38,120 bases of DNA. It comes from Methanomassiliicoccus sp. UBA345 (GTDB lineage: Archaea; Thermoplasmatota; Thermoplasmata; Methanomassiliicoccales; Methanomassiliicoccaceae). Under the pieces are notes generated by a model that saw nothing but the letters and a program-made list of their open reading frames with translations, ran no database searches and had not been told where the DNA came from. Below, piece after piece: positions 6,555 to 14,125 of the stretch; position 1 is the stretch's first letter, and each line of letters starts with the position of its first letter. The stretch covers positions 1-38,120 of the forward strand of contig DATD01000027.1 of assembly GCA_002504525.1 (NCBI GenBank), in the 5' to 3' direction. The position numbers and the translations under genes were made by a program.

Positions 6555-6917
6555 ATGGCCGAGTTCGATATCGAAAAGACGCGCAAACAGGAGAAGAGGG
6601 ACGACCTGTACGCGAAAGTGATCAGGCTGAAGGACCTGGTGTCATATCAGGACGGGACGGTGGCCAGCCGGATGATCGTCAACAAGAAGGCCGGCACCAT
6701 CACCATCTTCTCGTTCGATGAGGGCGAGGGGCTTTCGGAGCATACCGCGCCCTACGACGCGGTCGTTACCATGCTTGACGGCCAGTGCGAGGTATGGGTG
6801 GCAGGAGAGACGTTCCAGCTGAAAGAGGGGGAATCGATTATATTCCCGGCCAACAAGCCGCATGCTCTCAGCGCCATCACCAAGTTCAAGATGACCCTAA
6901 TAATGATCAGGGAGTGA
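6555..6917 (+). CDS. Small cupin-domain protein
   Basis: 120 aa. A single cupin beta-barrel: 'GTITIFSFDEGEGLSEHTAPYDAVVTMLDGQCEVWVAGETFQLKEGESIIFPANKPHALSAITKFKMTLIMIR'. Motif 1 retains H (SEHTAPYD) and motif 2 has the PANKPHAL His, so a mononuclear metal site is likely. Substrate is unknown. The ATG at 6555 starts the family-typical 'MAEFDIEK' N-terminus; the longer frame to 6315 is rejected. It is first in a tight three-gene run (3-nt gaps) with the Cys-rich proteins at 6921 and 7200. I recall this set recurring in methanogens and clostridia, suggesting a redox or metal-related role. Confidence 0.8.
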   Translation: MAEFDIEKTRKQEKRDDLYAKVIRLKDLVSYQDGTVASRMIVNKKAGTITIFSFDEGEGLSEHTAPYDAVVTMLDGQCEVWVAGETFQLKEGESIIFPANKPHALSAITKFKMTLIMIRE

Positions 6918-6920
6918 AGC

Positions 6921-7196
6921 ATGAGCTCCGATGACAAGGAAGGCGCCTACTGCAACATCTGCGGAGGCATCTCTCCGGGCAAGGTCACGGTCAAGCAGAT
7001 AGATATCAACGGGAAGCTGATCGGCATCGACAGCTTGGACAGCATCGTGGCCGAGGTCAGGGCGCTGAACCTGACGGACGACGCTGCTATCGCCGATGAG
7101 CTGCTGAAAAGGGTCAAGAAGACCAACTATGTTCCCACTATCAGGTCGAAGGATTACAGCGAAGCGCTGTTGAAGGAATACAAGAACAGGGGATGA
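6921..7196 (+). CDS. Small conserved CxxCGG protein, function unknown
   Basis: 91 aa. The N-terminal 'YCNICGGISPGKVTVKQIDINGKLIGIDSLDSIV' has one CxxC pair (C11, C14). It is followed by a helical part ending 'KKTNYVPTIRSKDYSEALLKEYKNRG'. I recall similar short proteins in strict anaerobes, next to redox or cupin genes, but know no demonstrated function. A dimeric metal site or a thiol role is possible with only two cysteines. It starts 3 nt after the cupin stop and ends 3 nt before the next ATG, so translation is probably coupled. The AGTGAAGC stretch upstream is a weak SD. Confidence 0.7.
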   Translation: MSSDDKEGAYCNICGGISPGKVTVKQIDINGKLIGIDSLDSIVAEVRALNLTDDAAIADELLKRVKKTNYVPTIRSKDYSEALLKEYKNRG

Positions 7197-7199
7197 ACA

Positions 7200-7436
7200 A
7201 TGTTCGACCATTGTCCCGGCTCCGCCAACCTTCGAACTCCGACATTGTCGATAAAGAAGTGCCCGGAATGCGACCGCGACGTCGAACTGTTCTCCAGCGA
7301 TACCAAGGTGGCATGCGACAACTGCGGATTCGTGGTGTACAACGATATCGCCAGCTGCGTGCAGTGGTGCGAGCATGCCAGGGAATGCCTCGGAGAGGAA
7401 GAGTACAATAGGTTGGTCAAAAAGAAGGACGAGTGA
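7200..7436 (+). CDS. Cys-rich zinc-ribbon-like small protein
   Basis: 78 aa. It opens with MFDHCPGSANLRTPTLSIKK, then CPEC (21-24) and CDNC (39-42), a zinc-ribbon spacing. Then 'NDIASCVQWCEHARECLG' adds C53, C57 and C63. Eight cysteines in 78 residues could bind zinc or an Fe-S cluster. I recall close relatives with the same opening in methanogens and clostridia, function unknown. Third gene of the cupin run, likely made together with its neighbours. Confidence 0.75.
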   Translation: MFDHCPGSANLRTPTLSIKKCPECDRDVELFSSDTKVACDNCGFVVYNDIASCVQWCEHARECLGEEEYNRLVKKKDE

Positions 7437-7525
7437 GCGGCCGACCAAGGGCGACGATCGATGGTCACGTCCATACGGCGGCCTGACCGACCATCTAAAA
7501 TACATTCCCTTCCCAGCCATCCAAC

Positions 7526-7969
7526 ATGATGCAGGAGACCCTCGAAAAGAACAAGCGCCTGATGATAACGCTGGACGACTCCTGGAACAGCCAGGACTGG
7601 GAAACCTACAGGGAGCGTCATGCCGAGAACACCGCGGTATATTGGCCCGGACAGCCGGAGCCCACCCGTGGACGGGAGGCGCATGCGGCCGAGTCGAAGG
7701 AGTTCTTCAAGACCTTTCCCGACAACCATATCGCCAACGATCCCTACAGGATCCTGATCGCCGAGGGCGATACCACATGCTCGGTCGCCGAGTTCACCGG
7801 GACCATGAAGGGGCCGATGAAGAGTTCGAACGGCAGCGTGATCCAGCCGACCAACCGGTCCTTCAAGCTTGAGTTCTGCACCGTCGCCACCTGGAAGAAC
7901 GGGGAGATCGTGGAGGAGCGGCTGTTCTACGACCAGGTCGGGATGATGAAACAGCTCGGCATCCAGTGA
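7526..7969 (+). CDS. SnoaL-like / ester cyclase family protein
   Basis: 147 aa. 'LEKNKRLMITLDDSWNSQDWETYRERHAENTAVYWPG...P..GREAHAAESKEFFKTFPDNHIAN' is the cone-shaped alpha+beta fold of the SnoaL/NTF2-like group. 'GTMKGPMKSSNGSVIQPTNRSFKLEFCTVATWKNGEIVEERLFYDQVGMMKQLG' is the typical C-terminal half of ester-cyclase-annotated members. The biological substrate is unknown in most prokaryotes. A TATA-like ctaaaatac (about 7495-7503) lies about 25 nt before the ATG, consistent with a leaderless transcript. Stands alone between two intergenic gaps. Confidence 0.82.
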   Translation: MMQETLEKNKRLMITLDDSWNSQDWETYRERHAENTAVYWPGQPEPTRGREAHAAESKEFFKTFPDNHIANDPYRILIAEGDTTCSVAEFTGTMKGPMKSSNGSVIQPTNRSFKLEFCTVATWKNGEIVEERLFYDQVGMMKQLGIQ

Positions 7970-8104
7970 GCCAGCGCCGATCGATGGGTTGCCGCGATAT
8001 AGGGCGAATCGCTCGACGACGGCCCATCTACCATGCCTTTCTAGACCAATAGAACTAGGCGTTCCTCGCATCCTTGATATAACTAGCGAGGCCAATCAAT
8101 TCCG

Positions 8105-8533
8105 ATGGACATGACGGTCACGACCACTACGGGCAGGGTGAAGCACCTCAACCCAGACAGCATGATGAAGAGCCCGGCGTTCTCCCAGGTCATCGAGGTC
8201 TCCGGCAACGCCAGGACCATCTACGTCGGGGGGCAGAACTCGGTGGATCGCATCGGAAGGGTCGTAGGGGTGGGAGATATCGGGAAACAGGCTGAGCAGG
8301 TCATGAAGAACCTCAAGACGGCACTGCATGCGGCCGATGCTGACCTGGAGGACATTGTCAAAATGACTATTTATGTCGTTCAGGGCCAGCCCCTCGAACC
8401 GGGCTACGAAGCGTTTCTGCGGGCCTGGGGGATTCGGGAGGAGCGGCCCACGATATCGGTCCTCTACGTTGCCGCGCTGGGCAGGCCAGAGGTCCTACTG
8501 GAGATCGACGCCATAGCCGTGGTGCCATTGTAG
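8105..8533 (+). CDS. RidA (YjgF/UK114) family protein
   Basis: 142 aa. 'TIYVGGQNSVD', 'GDIGKQAEQVMKNLKTALHAADADLEDIVKMTIYVV' and 'ERPTISVLYVAALGRPEVLLEIDAIAVVPL' are the standard RidA blocks. The family forms trimers and deaminates reactive enamine/imine intermediates from PLP enzymes. The catalytic Arg is normally in the 'R-x(5-7)-V-x-x-L' segment; here the R of 'EERPTISVLYVAALGRP' is close to that place, but the fit is not exact, so another RidA subfamily is likely. TATA-like gatataact (about 8073-8081) lies roughly 25 nt before the ATG. Single-gene unit. Confidence 0.88.
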   Translation: MDMTVTTTTGRVKHLNPDSMMKSPAFSQVIEVSGNARTIYVGGQNSVDRIGRVVGVGDIGKQAEQVMKNLKTALHAADADLEDIVKMTIYVVQGQPLEPGYEAFLRAWGIREERPTISVLYVAALGRPEVLLEIDAIAVVPL

Positions 8534-8585
8534 ACGGTGTATAGTTCGGCCCATACCGATTAATACCTGGTCCGGACAGTTGTAC

Positions 8586-9095
8586 ATGATGCGATGGAGG
8601 GCAGCGCTCGCCGCGGTCATCGTCATACTTACGGCCATCATCTCAGCCGCCGTCCTCATGAACCTGGTCGAGCTGGGCTCGTTCGCCGGCCCCTATCGGC
8701 TCAGCCACTGGGCATCGTGGGCCGGAACACTGTTCATTGCCATCTACGCGCCAGCATATCATGTGCTCAAGCGCGCCCGCCCCAAGAGTGCCGAGCTGTT
8801 CCTCGACATCCACTCATTCGGCTTCCTAATCTCCTTCCTCCTGATATCGATCCATTTCGCCAGCCAGCTTAGCAGACCTCCCCAGGCCTACCCTGAGCTG
8901 GGGGAGGGCATCGCGCTGTACATCACCATTGTGCTGCTGGTAGCTACCGGCCTATTGCAGCGGTTCGCCGCGTCCAGACTGGGATCCAAGAGCCGCTACA
9001 CCTCGCGCACCAATCGGGCGGTGCACGTCAGCCTGATCTCGGCGTTCTACGTTATCATCCTCGTACACGTGCTGCTAGGCTTGGAGATAATCTAG
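8586..9095 (+). CDS. Four-helix membrane protein, cytochrome b561-like
   Basis: 169 aa with four hydrophobic helices: about 5-28, 40-58, 77-94 and 143-165, plus a weaker one near 108-125. Several His lie near helix ends (SHWASW, PAYHVLK, DIHSFG, SIHFAS, VHVSL, LVHVLL), the layout of small b-type haem membrane proteins. Haem binding is inference only. I do not recognise a named family. Start: the frame opens at TTG 8580, but ATG 8586 (or 8589) lies about 25 nt after the TATA-like attaatacc, suiting a leaderless mRNA. Confidence 0.65.
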   Translation: MMRWRAALAAVIVILTAIISAAVLMNLVELGSFAGPYRLSHWASWAGTLFIAIYAPAYHVLKRARPKSAELFLDIHSFGFLISFLLISIHFASQLSRPPQAYPELGEGIALYITIVLLVATGLLQRFAASRLGSKSRYTSRTNRAVHVSLISAFYVIILVHVLLGLEII

Positions 9096-9120
9096 ATCGG
9101 GTGAGATCTTCCGCGCCACG

Positions 9121-9867
9121 TCACTTGGACCTTTTCGGCTGGACGATCTCCCTCAGGCGCGCGATCTCCAGCCCCTGTATCTCGTCCACCGACCGCTTTC
9201 CTCCGCTCTTCACGATCTTCACGACCTCGCTTGAAGGATTAGTGAGAACGAAGAGGTCGATGCTCTTCACCGTCCCGTCCTTGAACTTGTATCTGAACGG
9301 CAGCGGAAGCCGATTGTTCTGCATGAACTCGCTGATGCTCAGCTCCTGGTCGATGTCCTGGCCGTCGAGGAGGTGCAGGCACATCTCCAACGGATACTTG
9401 CCGAACGCAACGACGTTCAGGTGCGTCGCGCCCAGCAGCCTCAATTCCTCCACGAGGTGCGCCTCGCATCTGGTGGCGGCCTTCCTCCATTCCTTGTTGA
9501 TGTCCCTGTCACTGTTCAGCGGAACGCACTTCAGAGCATGCGTCCAGTATACCTGGCCGGAGCCTGGATCGAAGCTGCCGAACATCTCACGGACCTTAGA
9601 GAGGGGGCCGGCATCCCTCAGCTTGGCAGGCGAGACATCGTTGTTGCTGCATAATGACGACAGCCGACTCGTGGCCTCATCGACCGAGGCAAGAGGGCGC
9701 AGCCAGTGGCCTGGCTCCTGCGATACGATGATCACGTCCGCCCGCGCGGGCGGCGCGCTACGGCCGAACATGACGGGCATCTTGTCGCCGTTCCGGGGGC
9801 ATCCGGGACACTGTCCCTTGACCTTCTCGACGATGCCGTCCCACCCCGCTGCGGTGTCCTTCGTCAT
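9121..9867 (-). CDS. Uracil-DNA glycosylase superfamily protein, Fe-S type
   Basis: 248 aa from ATG 9867. The frame extends to a GTG at 9903, but a TATA-like ttttatgc lies about 25 nt before ATG 9867. 'ADVIIVSQEPGHW' is the place of motif 1. 'THALKCVPLNSDRDINKEWRKAATRCEAHL' matches the family-4/5 'KCRPP.NR.P...E...C' segment. Cysteines C20, C23, C114 and C134 could hold a 4Fe-4S cluster. 'VVAFGKYPLEMCL' is the typical next strand-helix. The second catalytic motif, usually HPS, reads 'LTNPSS', so the His is replaced. It may act on another damaged base or another substrate, or bind only. It is convergent with the membrane-protein gene, stops 26 nt apart. Confidence 0.72.
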   Translation of the reverse strand: MTKDTAAGWDGIVEKVKGQCPGCPRNGDKMPVMFGRSAPPARADVIIVSQEPGHWLRPLASVDEATSRLSSLCSNNDVSPAKLRDAGPLSKVREMFGSFDPGSGQVYWTHALKCVPLNSDRDINKEWRKAATRCEAHLVEELRLLGATHLNVVAFGKYPLEMCLHLLDGQDIDQELSISEFMQNNRLPLPFRYKFKDGTVKSIDLFVLTNPSSEVVKIVKSGGKRSVDEIQGLEIARLREIVQPKRSK

Positions 9868-9954
9868 GAGGACGTATTGGTGAACTGCATAAAACCGTTT
9901 CACCGCGAGCGAGGTCGCGGACAGGAGGGGCGCCGCCCATCTAGGATCGGATGA

Positions 9955-10356
9955 TCAGAGGAGCTGGTCCCCGGCCTTCGGACCGGATTTGCAGTCGAAG
10001 ACACCGGTCACCTTCATCACGATCAGCTGGTTGCACACCAGCTTCTTGCTCTCCATGACCCTCTTCTTCATATCCTCATAGTCGGCGCCGCTGTCGAGCA
10101 GCGTCACGTCCCCCTTGATCTTCAGGCAACTCTTGGTCTCCGGGCTCCACAGGTAGATGCACGCCCTCGGATTCTCCTTAAGGTTCTTCTCCGTCGCTTT
10201 CATGAACTGATTGCCGATCCACAGGGTCTCCGGATCGATCACGTACAGGACGCCGATGGGGACCACGTTCGGTTCGCCGTCGGCCGAGGCAGTGGCCAGG
10301 GGCATGACCCTGGTCGCCTTTATCATCTCGATCATCTCGGATGTCAGTTTGACCAT
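9955..10356 (-). CDS. Pyridoxamine 5'-phosphate oxidase-like FMN-binding protein
   Basis: 133 aa. 'KATRVMPLATASADGEPNVVPIGVLYVIDPETLWIGNQFMKATEKNLKENPRACIYLW' is the split-barrel flavin-binding core. Members bind FMN or F420 and reduce or sequester varied substrates, so it is not necessarily a PdxH. The C-terminal half has four further Cys or small-residue turns but no extra domain. It follows the UDG-like gene's start by about 87 nt on the same strand. It may therefore be upstream partner in one transcript, although the UDG-like gene has its own TATA-like element. Confidence 0.85.
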   Translation of the reverse strand: MVKLTSEMIEMIKATRVMPLATASADGEPNVVPIGVLYVIDPETLWIGNQFMKATEKNLKENPRACIYLWSPETKSCLKIKGDVTLLDSGADYEDMKKRVMESKKLVCNQLIVMKVTGVFDCKSGPKAGDQLL

Positions 10357-10475
10357 GGCACCAGATTGTCGAGGCGATTATTTGATTATTGAGGCATGAG
10401 CCCTATGGAACGCGTGCATCCCGCGGCCATCCGCGAATGTCTATCGTAATGGAAGACTGAGGCTCGTACCATCTA

Positions 10476-10484
10476 TTTTATACC
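10476..10484 (+). promoter_or_regulatory. TATA box of the CxxC-x17-CxxC gene
   Basis: TTTTATACC. A start site about 26-30 bp downstream would fall at about 10505-10509, immediately before the leader hairpin. Confidence 0.55.
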
Positions 10485-10508
10485 TGAATATGAATTGGAG
10501 AAAGCATA

Positions 10509-10527
10509 CACGGACCATAGGTCCGTG
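10509..10527 (+). promoter_or_regulatory. 5'-leader hairpin
   Basis: CACGGACC (10509-10516) pairs perfectly with GGTCCGTG (10520-10527) over a 3-nt loop. It would lie at or near the very 5' end of the mRNA of the small zinc protein, 23 nt before its ATG. It could protect the transcript or regulate translation. Confidence 0.55.
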
Positions 10528-10550
10528 GAACCAACCAACAGGTAATCGTA

Positions 10551-10724
10551 ATGAACGACAGAAGAGGCGGATACAGACGCGACGAGCCCCGTGAGATGCA
10601 CCCAGCAAAGTGCTCCGATTGTGGAGCGGAGACCACTGTTCCTTTCAAGCCAACTGAGGGAAGGCCGGTCTATTGCCGCGAGTGCTACCAGAAGCACAAG
10701 CCGGCCCGCGAACGCAGGTACTGA
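10551..10724 (+). CDS. CxxC-x17-CxxC domain small zinc protein
   Basis: 57 aa. C21-x2-C24 and C42-x2-C45 are separated by exactly 17 residues, the definition of the CxxC-x17-CxxC domain (TIGR04272-like). 'PAKCSDCGAETTVPFKPTEGRPVYCRECYQKHKP' is the core. The N-terminal RRGGYRR and C-terminal ARERRY tails are basic, so nucleic-acid binding is likely, though no function has been shown to my knowledge. AGGT at 10540-10543 is a modest SD. It is expressed from its own promoter with a hairpin leader. Short proteins like this are often strongly expressed. Confidence 0.85.
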   Translation: MNDRRGGYRRDEPREMHPAKCSDCGAETTVPFKPTEGRPVYCRECYQKHKPARERRY

Positions 10725-10909
10725 ACCTCGTTCAACCCTTTTCTACAAACCCCTTCATCACCCATTTTGACGTCCTTTCTTTGACATCGATATGTGACAG
10801 AGCGTTCTCCGTACGAGCCAACATCTTCTCAACGGGGTTGGTCCAGGCGCTGTCATAAGGTTAAAATGCTGCTAACGAGGTCACGCCACCATCGCGAAGG
10901 TTCGTTCCT

Positions 10910-11968
10910 ATGTCTAAGCTCAGTGAGGCAGCGACCGTTGCCATGAGGGATTGCCTGGGCCTGAGGCCCGGCGAGGAGGTACTGATCCTGACCAATTTCG
11001 AGAACCCCGACTCGTTCGAGGTCTCCAAGGCGCTGTTCGACGCCACCAAGGAGCTGGGCGGAAGGCCGGTCATGATGATTCAGGAGGCCAAGACCACGCT
11101 CGACTTCGCAGAGAACACCGTCCTCAAGGCCATGGAAGCAGTCCCCGACATCATAATCTCCATTTCGACGTTCAAGATGGGAAAGGATCCCTTCGGAATG
11201 AATATCGGCTATGTCGGAAGGGATGGGCAGAAGTACGATCACATCTACCACCGCCTCATGGAGGGGGACCGGCGCATTCGCGGGTTCTGGTCGCCGTCGG
11301 TCACCAAGGACACTTTCGAGCGGACGGTCGCCGTCGACTACGCGGAGATGCGGTCGCTGGCCAAGAGGCTCAAGGACGTCCTGGACGCCGGCGAGAACGT
11401 TCATGTCACCGCGCCGGGCGGAACCGACGTGAGGTTCTCCATCAAGGGAAGGGAGTCGAAGCTGGACGATGGGAACATAACGATGCCAGGAACGGGCGGC
11501 AACCTTCCTGCCGGTGAGACCTACGTAAGTCCGGTGAACGGTACGACCGAGGGCGTGATCTGCTTCGACGGGACGGTGGACCTCGGGACCTCGTTCCCCA
11601 TACCGAAAGTACCGGTCAGGGTGGTCTTCGAGAACGGCTTCGTCACGGACGTCACGGGCGACGATACGGCGGAAAAGCTGCTCGACGTCATCAAGCTCGG
11701 AGAGGCCAAAGCAAGAGAGGTCGGCAGTGCCGAGATGGAACGTAACGCCCGGCACCTGGGGGAGATGGGCATCGGGATCAATTACTCCGCCAAAATGATC
11801 GGGAACATGCTGGAGGACGAGAAGGTCGGAAGGACCGTTCACTTCGCCATCGGGATGAACTACGACAACGACGCCAACGCCTGCATCCACCAGGACTGCC
11901 TGGTAAAGGAGCCGTCGGTGTGGGTCGACGACAAGCAGATCATGAAGGATGGCGTCATCCTCATCTGA
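10910..11968 (+). CDS. M29-like aminopeptidase (AmpS/aminopeptidase T family)
   Basis: 352 aa, a normal size for archaeal COG2309 proteins. 'LGLRPGEEVLILTNFENPDSFEVSKALFDATKELGGRPVMMIQEAK' is the N-terminal Rossmann-like part. 'FSIKGRESKLDDGNI', 'LPAGETYVSPVNGTTEGVICFDG', 'EDEKVGRTVHFAIGMN' and 'IHQDCLVKEPSVWVDD' are the metal-binding C-terminal blocks with the Glu, His, His and Asp ligands kept. It should release N-terminal residues from peptides in the cytoplasm using a two-metal site. Promoter: gttaaaatg at about 10859-10867. SD gaaggt lies about seven bases before ATG. A T-rich tract follows the stop (11972-11998). Confidence 0.85.
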   Translation: MSKLSEAATVAMRDCLGLRPGEEVLILTNFENPDSFEVSKALFDATKELGGRPVMMIQEAKTTLDFAENTVLKAMEAVPDIIISISTFKMGKDPFGMNIGYVGRDGQKYDHIYHRLMEGDRRIRGFWSPSVTKDTFERTVAVDYAEMRSLAKRLKDVLDAGENVHVTAPGGTDVRFSIKGRESKLDDGNITMPGTGGNLPAGETYVSPVNGTTEGVICFDGTVDLGTSFPIPKVPVRVVFENGFVTDVTGDDTAEKLLDVIKLGEAKAREVGSAEMERNARHLGEMGIGINYSAKMIGNMLEDEKVGRTVHFAIGMNYDNDANACIHQDCLVKEPSVWVDDKQIMKDGVILI

Positions 11969-11971
11969 AAC

Positions 11972-12000
11972 CCCTTATCTTTTCATTATCTATTTTGACA
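11972..12000 (+). terminator. T-rich termination tract after the aminopeptidase gene
   Basis: Several runs of T (ccttatcttttcattatcta...) begin 4 nt after the stop. Archaeal RNA polymerase and aCPSF1 use such U-tracts. Confidence 0.4.
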
Positions 12001-12105
12001 ATAGTTTTTTAAGCGCATCGTTCGCACTACCACCTATATACGCCCCGAAGGTCAAACAGTAATAATGATATAGAAGGGCAAACATACTATAAGGAGAGAA
12101 TGAGA

Positions 12106-12483
12106 ATGAGCCATGGAAACACCACAATTTCTTTCGAGACGCTGTCGCGTGCCATATTGAACAAGATGGGCGTGACCAGGGACATCGCCGATGACATCGC
12201 GCTCAGGGTGCTGAACTATTTCGGGTTCGATGAGGAGATCATAGACAACGTGCTGGACCAGGACGACCGCAGGATGTTCTACTTCCTGCAGGACATTCAA
12301 TTGCTTCGCACCCATTGGGAGGAAGCCATCCTTCCTAACGGCAGGACCTGGAGGGTCTTCTACTGGGCCCTGAACGTCCCGAAGATCCAGGAGTACGCAT
12401 CACCGCCGCGCGAGGAGGCCGCCGTGGAGATCGGCCTTTACGACTCCCTTCCAGAGGACGTCTGGTCGCGCGAGGTCGCGTAA
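12106..12483 (+). CDS. DUF6015-like conserved archaeal protein
   Basis: 125 aa. 'ETLSRAILNKMGVTRDIADDIALRVLNYFGFDEEIIDNVLDQDDRRMFYFLQDIQLLRTHWEEAILPNGRTWRVFYWALN' suggests a small helical, winged-helix-like domain. I recall this family as DUF6015 in Thermoplasmata-related archaea, with no known role. The 'RRMFYFLQDIQLL' and 'GRTWRVFYW' blocks look like a helix plus beta-wing, so DNA binding is possible. SD aaggag (12091-12096) is nine bases before ATG 12106 but only three before ATG 12100, so the second ATG is preferred. Followed by a T-run (12494-12509). Confidence 0.7.
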   Translation: MSHGNTTISFETLSRAILNKMGVTRDIADDIALRVLNYFGFDEEIIDNVLDQDDRRMFYFLQDIQLLRTHWEEAILPNGRTWRVFYWALNVPKIQEYASPPREEAAVEIGLYDSLPEDVWSREVA

Positions 12484-12493
12484 GCAGCCTGAA

Positions 12494-12509
12494 CCTTTTT
12501 TTATATTTT
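12494..12509 (+). terminator. T-run terminator overlapping the apgM promoter
   Basis: A T-tract (cctttttttatatttt) directly follows the DUF6015-like gene. Its TTTATATTTT part (about 12499-12508) is also correctly placed, about 25-30 bp before ATG 12533, to be the TATA box of apgM. Confidence 0.45.
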
Positions 12510-12532
12510 CACATATAATCCCCATCGATACG

Positions 12533-13765
12533 ATGGACGACGGCAAGAAGATACTTGTAATCATCATGGACGGGCTGGGCGATCGAGCGGTCCGCAGCCT
12601 CGGTTACCGCACCCCGCTGCAATGCGCCAACAAGCCCAACCTGGATTGGTTCGCCGTCAACGGCACCTCCGGGATAATGGACGTCATCTCGCCCGGGGTC
12701 CGCCCCGGCTCTGACACGTCTCATCTGGCGTTGCTCGGCTACGACCCGTACCAAGTGTACACCGGCCGCGGCCCGTTCGAGGCTGCCGGCGTCGGCCTGG
12801 TCGGCAAGGCAGGAGATGTGGCCTTCCGATGCAACTTCGCCACTGTAGATGATGGTATGAACGTCATAGACCGCAGGGCCGGGAGGATCAAGGAGCCTGA
12901 CACCACCGAGCTGGCCAAGGCGCTCGACGGCATGCGGCTCGGAGACATCACTGCCGTGGTCAAGGAAGCGACCGAGCACCGCGCCGCCCTCATGTTGCAG
13001 GGAAGCGGCCTTTCGCCGTACGTCAGCGATGCGGACCCTCATGCCCTGGCGACCGTCAGCCGTTCCGAACCGCTGAGGCCCAACGCCGCTGCCACCGCCG
13101 AAGCGGTCAACGAGTTCGTCCACCGCTCATATGAGGTGCTGAAGGATCATCCGGTGAACAGGCGTCGGATCGCAGAGGGCAAGCAGCCAGCCAACATTCT
13201 GTTGCCGCGCGGCGCCGGGGTCTTTCCGGACATTCAGCCGTTCGAGAGCAAGTATGGCATGTCCGCGTCCGGAGTAGCGGGAGTCTCTCTCATCAGGGGC
13301 ATATGCAGGGTGTGCGGCCTTGAGGTGATCGAGGATGCCGGCTGCACCGGAGGAACGGACACCGATATGAACGCCAAGGCCTGCGCCGCCCTGAGGGAGC
13401 TTGAAAGAAAAGACTTCGTCCTCATGAACGTCAAGGCCACCGACATCAACTCCCATGACGGGGATCCTCGGAGCAAGATCGAGTCGATCGAGCGCCTGGA
13501 CGCCATGGCCAAGGCCATCCGCGAGGGCATCCCGTCCGGGACCGTGGTCGCGCTGGCGGCCGACCACTGCACTCCAGTGGAAAAGGGAGACCATTCCGGC
13601 GATCCAGTCCCGTTGACCATATATGTCGAGAATGGCATCAAGGACGGCGTTGCCTCGTATGACGAGGTGTCCTGCGCCAGGGGCGCCCTGGGCCGCATTC
13701 GCGGAGTGGACCTTATGCCCATCCTGATCGACAAGGCCGATCGCTCTGAAAAATTCGGAGCCTGA
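12533..13765 (+). CDS. apgM: 2,3-bisphosphoglycerate-independent phosphoglycerate mutase, archaeal type
   Basis: 410 aa, the usual length of archaeal ApgM (COG3635). It interconverts 3- and 2-phosphoglycerate in glycolysis and gluconeogenesis, in the cytoplasm, with two metal ions and a phospho-Ser intermediate. 'ILVIIMDGLGDR' gives the first metal Asp. 'RPGSDTSHLALLGYDP' holds the catalytic Ser. 'VKATDINSHDGDP' and 'ALAADHCTPVEKGDHSGDPVPLTIY' supply the remaining Asp/His ligands of the alkaline-phosphatase fold. It is probably leaderless: the TATA lies right before the ATG and no SD is seen. The next gene begins 3 nt after the stop, so they share a transcript. Confidence 0.93.
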   Translation: MDDGKKILVIIMDGLGDRAVRSLGYRTPLQCANKPNLDWFAVNGTSGIMDVISPGVRPGSDTSHLALLGYDPYQVYTGRGPFEAAGVGLVGKAGDVAFRCNFATVDDGMNVIDRRAGRIKEPDTTELAKALDGMRLGDITAVVKEATEHRAALMLQGSGLSPYVSDADPHALATVSRSEPLRPNAAATAEAVNEFVHRSYEVLKDHPVNRRRIAEGKQPANILLPRGAGVFPDIQPFESKYGMSASGVAGVSLIRGICRVCGLEVIEDAGCTGGTDTDMNAKACAALRELERKDFVLMNVKATDINSHDGDPRSKIESIERLDAMAKAIREGIPSGTVVALAADHCTPVEKGDHSGDPVPLTIYVENGIKDGVASYDEVSCARGALGRIRGVDLMPILIDKADRSEKFGA

Positions 13766-13768
13766 GAC

Positions 13769-14125
13769 ATGCAGTTCTACTACTGCCCGAAGGACGATAC
13801 GGTAAGGCCGAAGCGGCGTTTCGCCGACAACCGCTGCGACATCTGCCGGCAGGAGTGCGTGACCATCGACGTGAAGCGCTCCGTCCACGGGTACATAATG
13901 TACGCGCTGGACATTGCGGCCGGCATCATGATCGCCCTCTATCTGGCCCATCACCAGTTCAATGCGGACTTCGCATCGTTCGTCGGGACGATCGACGAGA
14001 CCCTCTACATCGTGGTCATGTTCGGCCTTATCCTCATCTCTTTCGTCTTCTCCGGCCTCGACATAGGACGGACGCAGGCGGAGGCATTGAGGATCGCGAG
14101 GGAGAGAAAGGGGCGCATTCAATGA
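13769..14125 (+). CDS. Small membrane protein with Cys cluster
   Basis: 118 aa. The N-terminus 'YYCPKDDTVRPKRRFADNRCDICRQEC' has C6, C23, C26 and C30, a probable zinc knuckle. Two membrane helices follow, about 46-62 and 78-98, then a charged tail with 'RIARERKGR'. I do not recognise a family. It lies 3 nt after apgM and is likely co-transcribed, with no clear functional link. Its TGA (14123-14125) abuts the stop of the opposing pilin-like gene (14126-14128). Confidence 0.65.
   Translation: MQFYYCPKDDTVRPKRRFADNRCDICRQECVTIDVKRSVHGYIMYALDIAAGIMIALYLAHHQFNADFASFVGTIDETLYIVVMFGLILISFVFSGLDIGRTQAEALRIARERKGRIQ

Noticed and set aside
10853..11890. 345-codon frame opposite the aminopeptidase gene
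   Set aside because: Antisense shadow; the plus strand encodes a full M29-like protein.
13127..14122. 331-codon frame opposite apgM and the small membrane protein
   Set aside because: Antisense shadow spanning two good genes.
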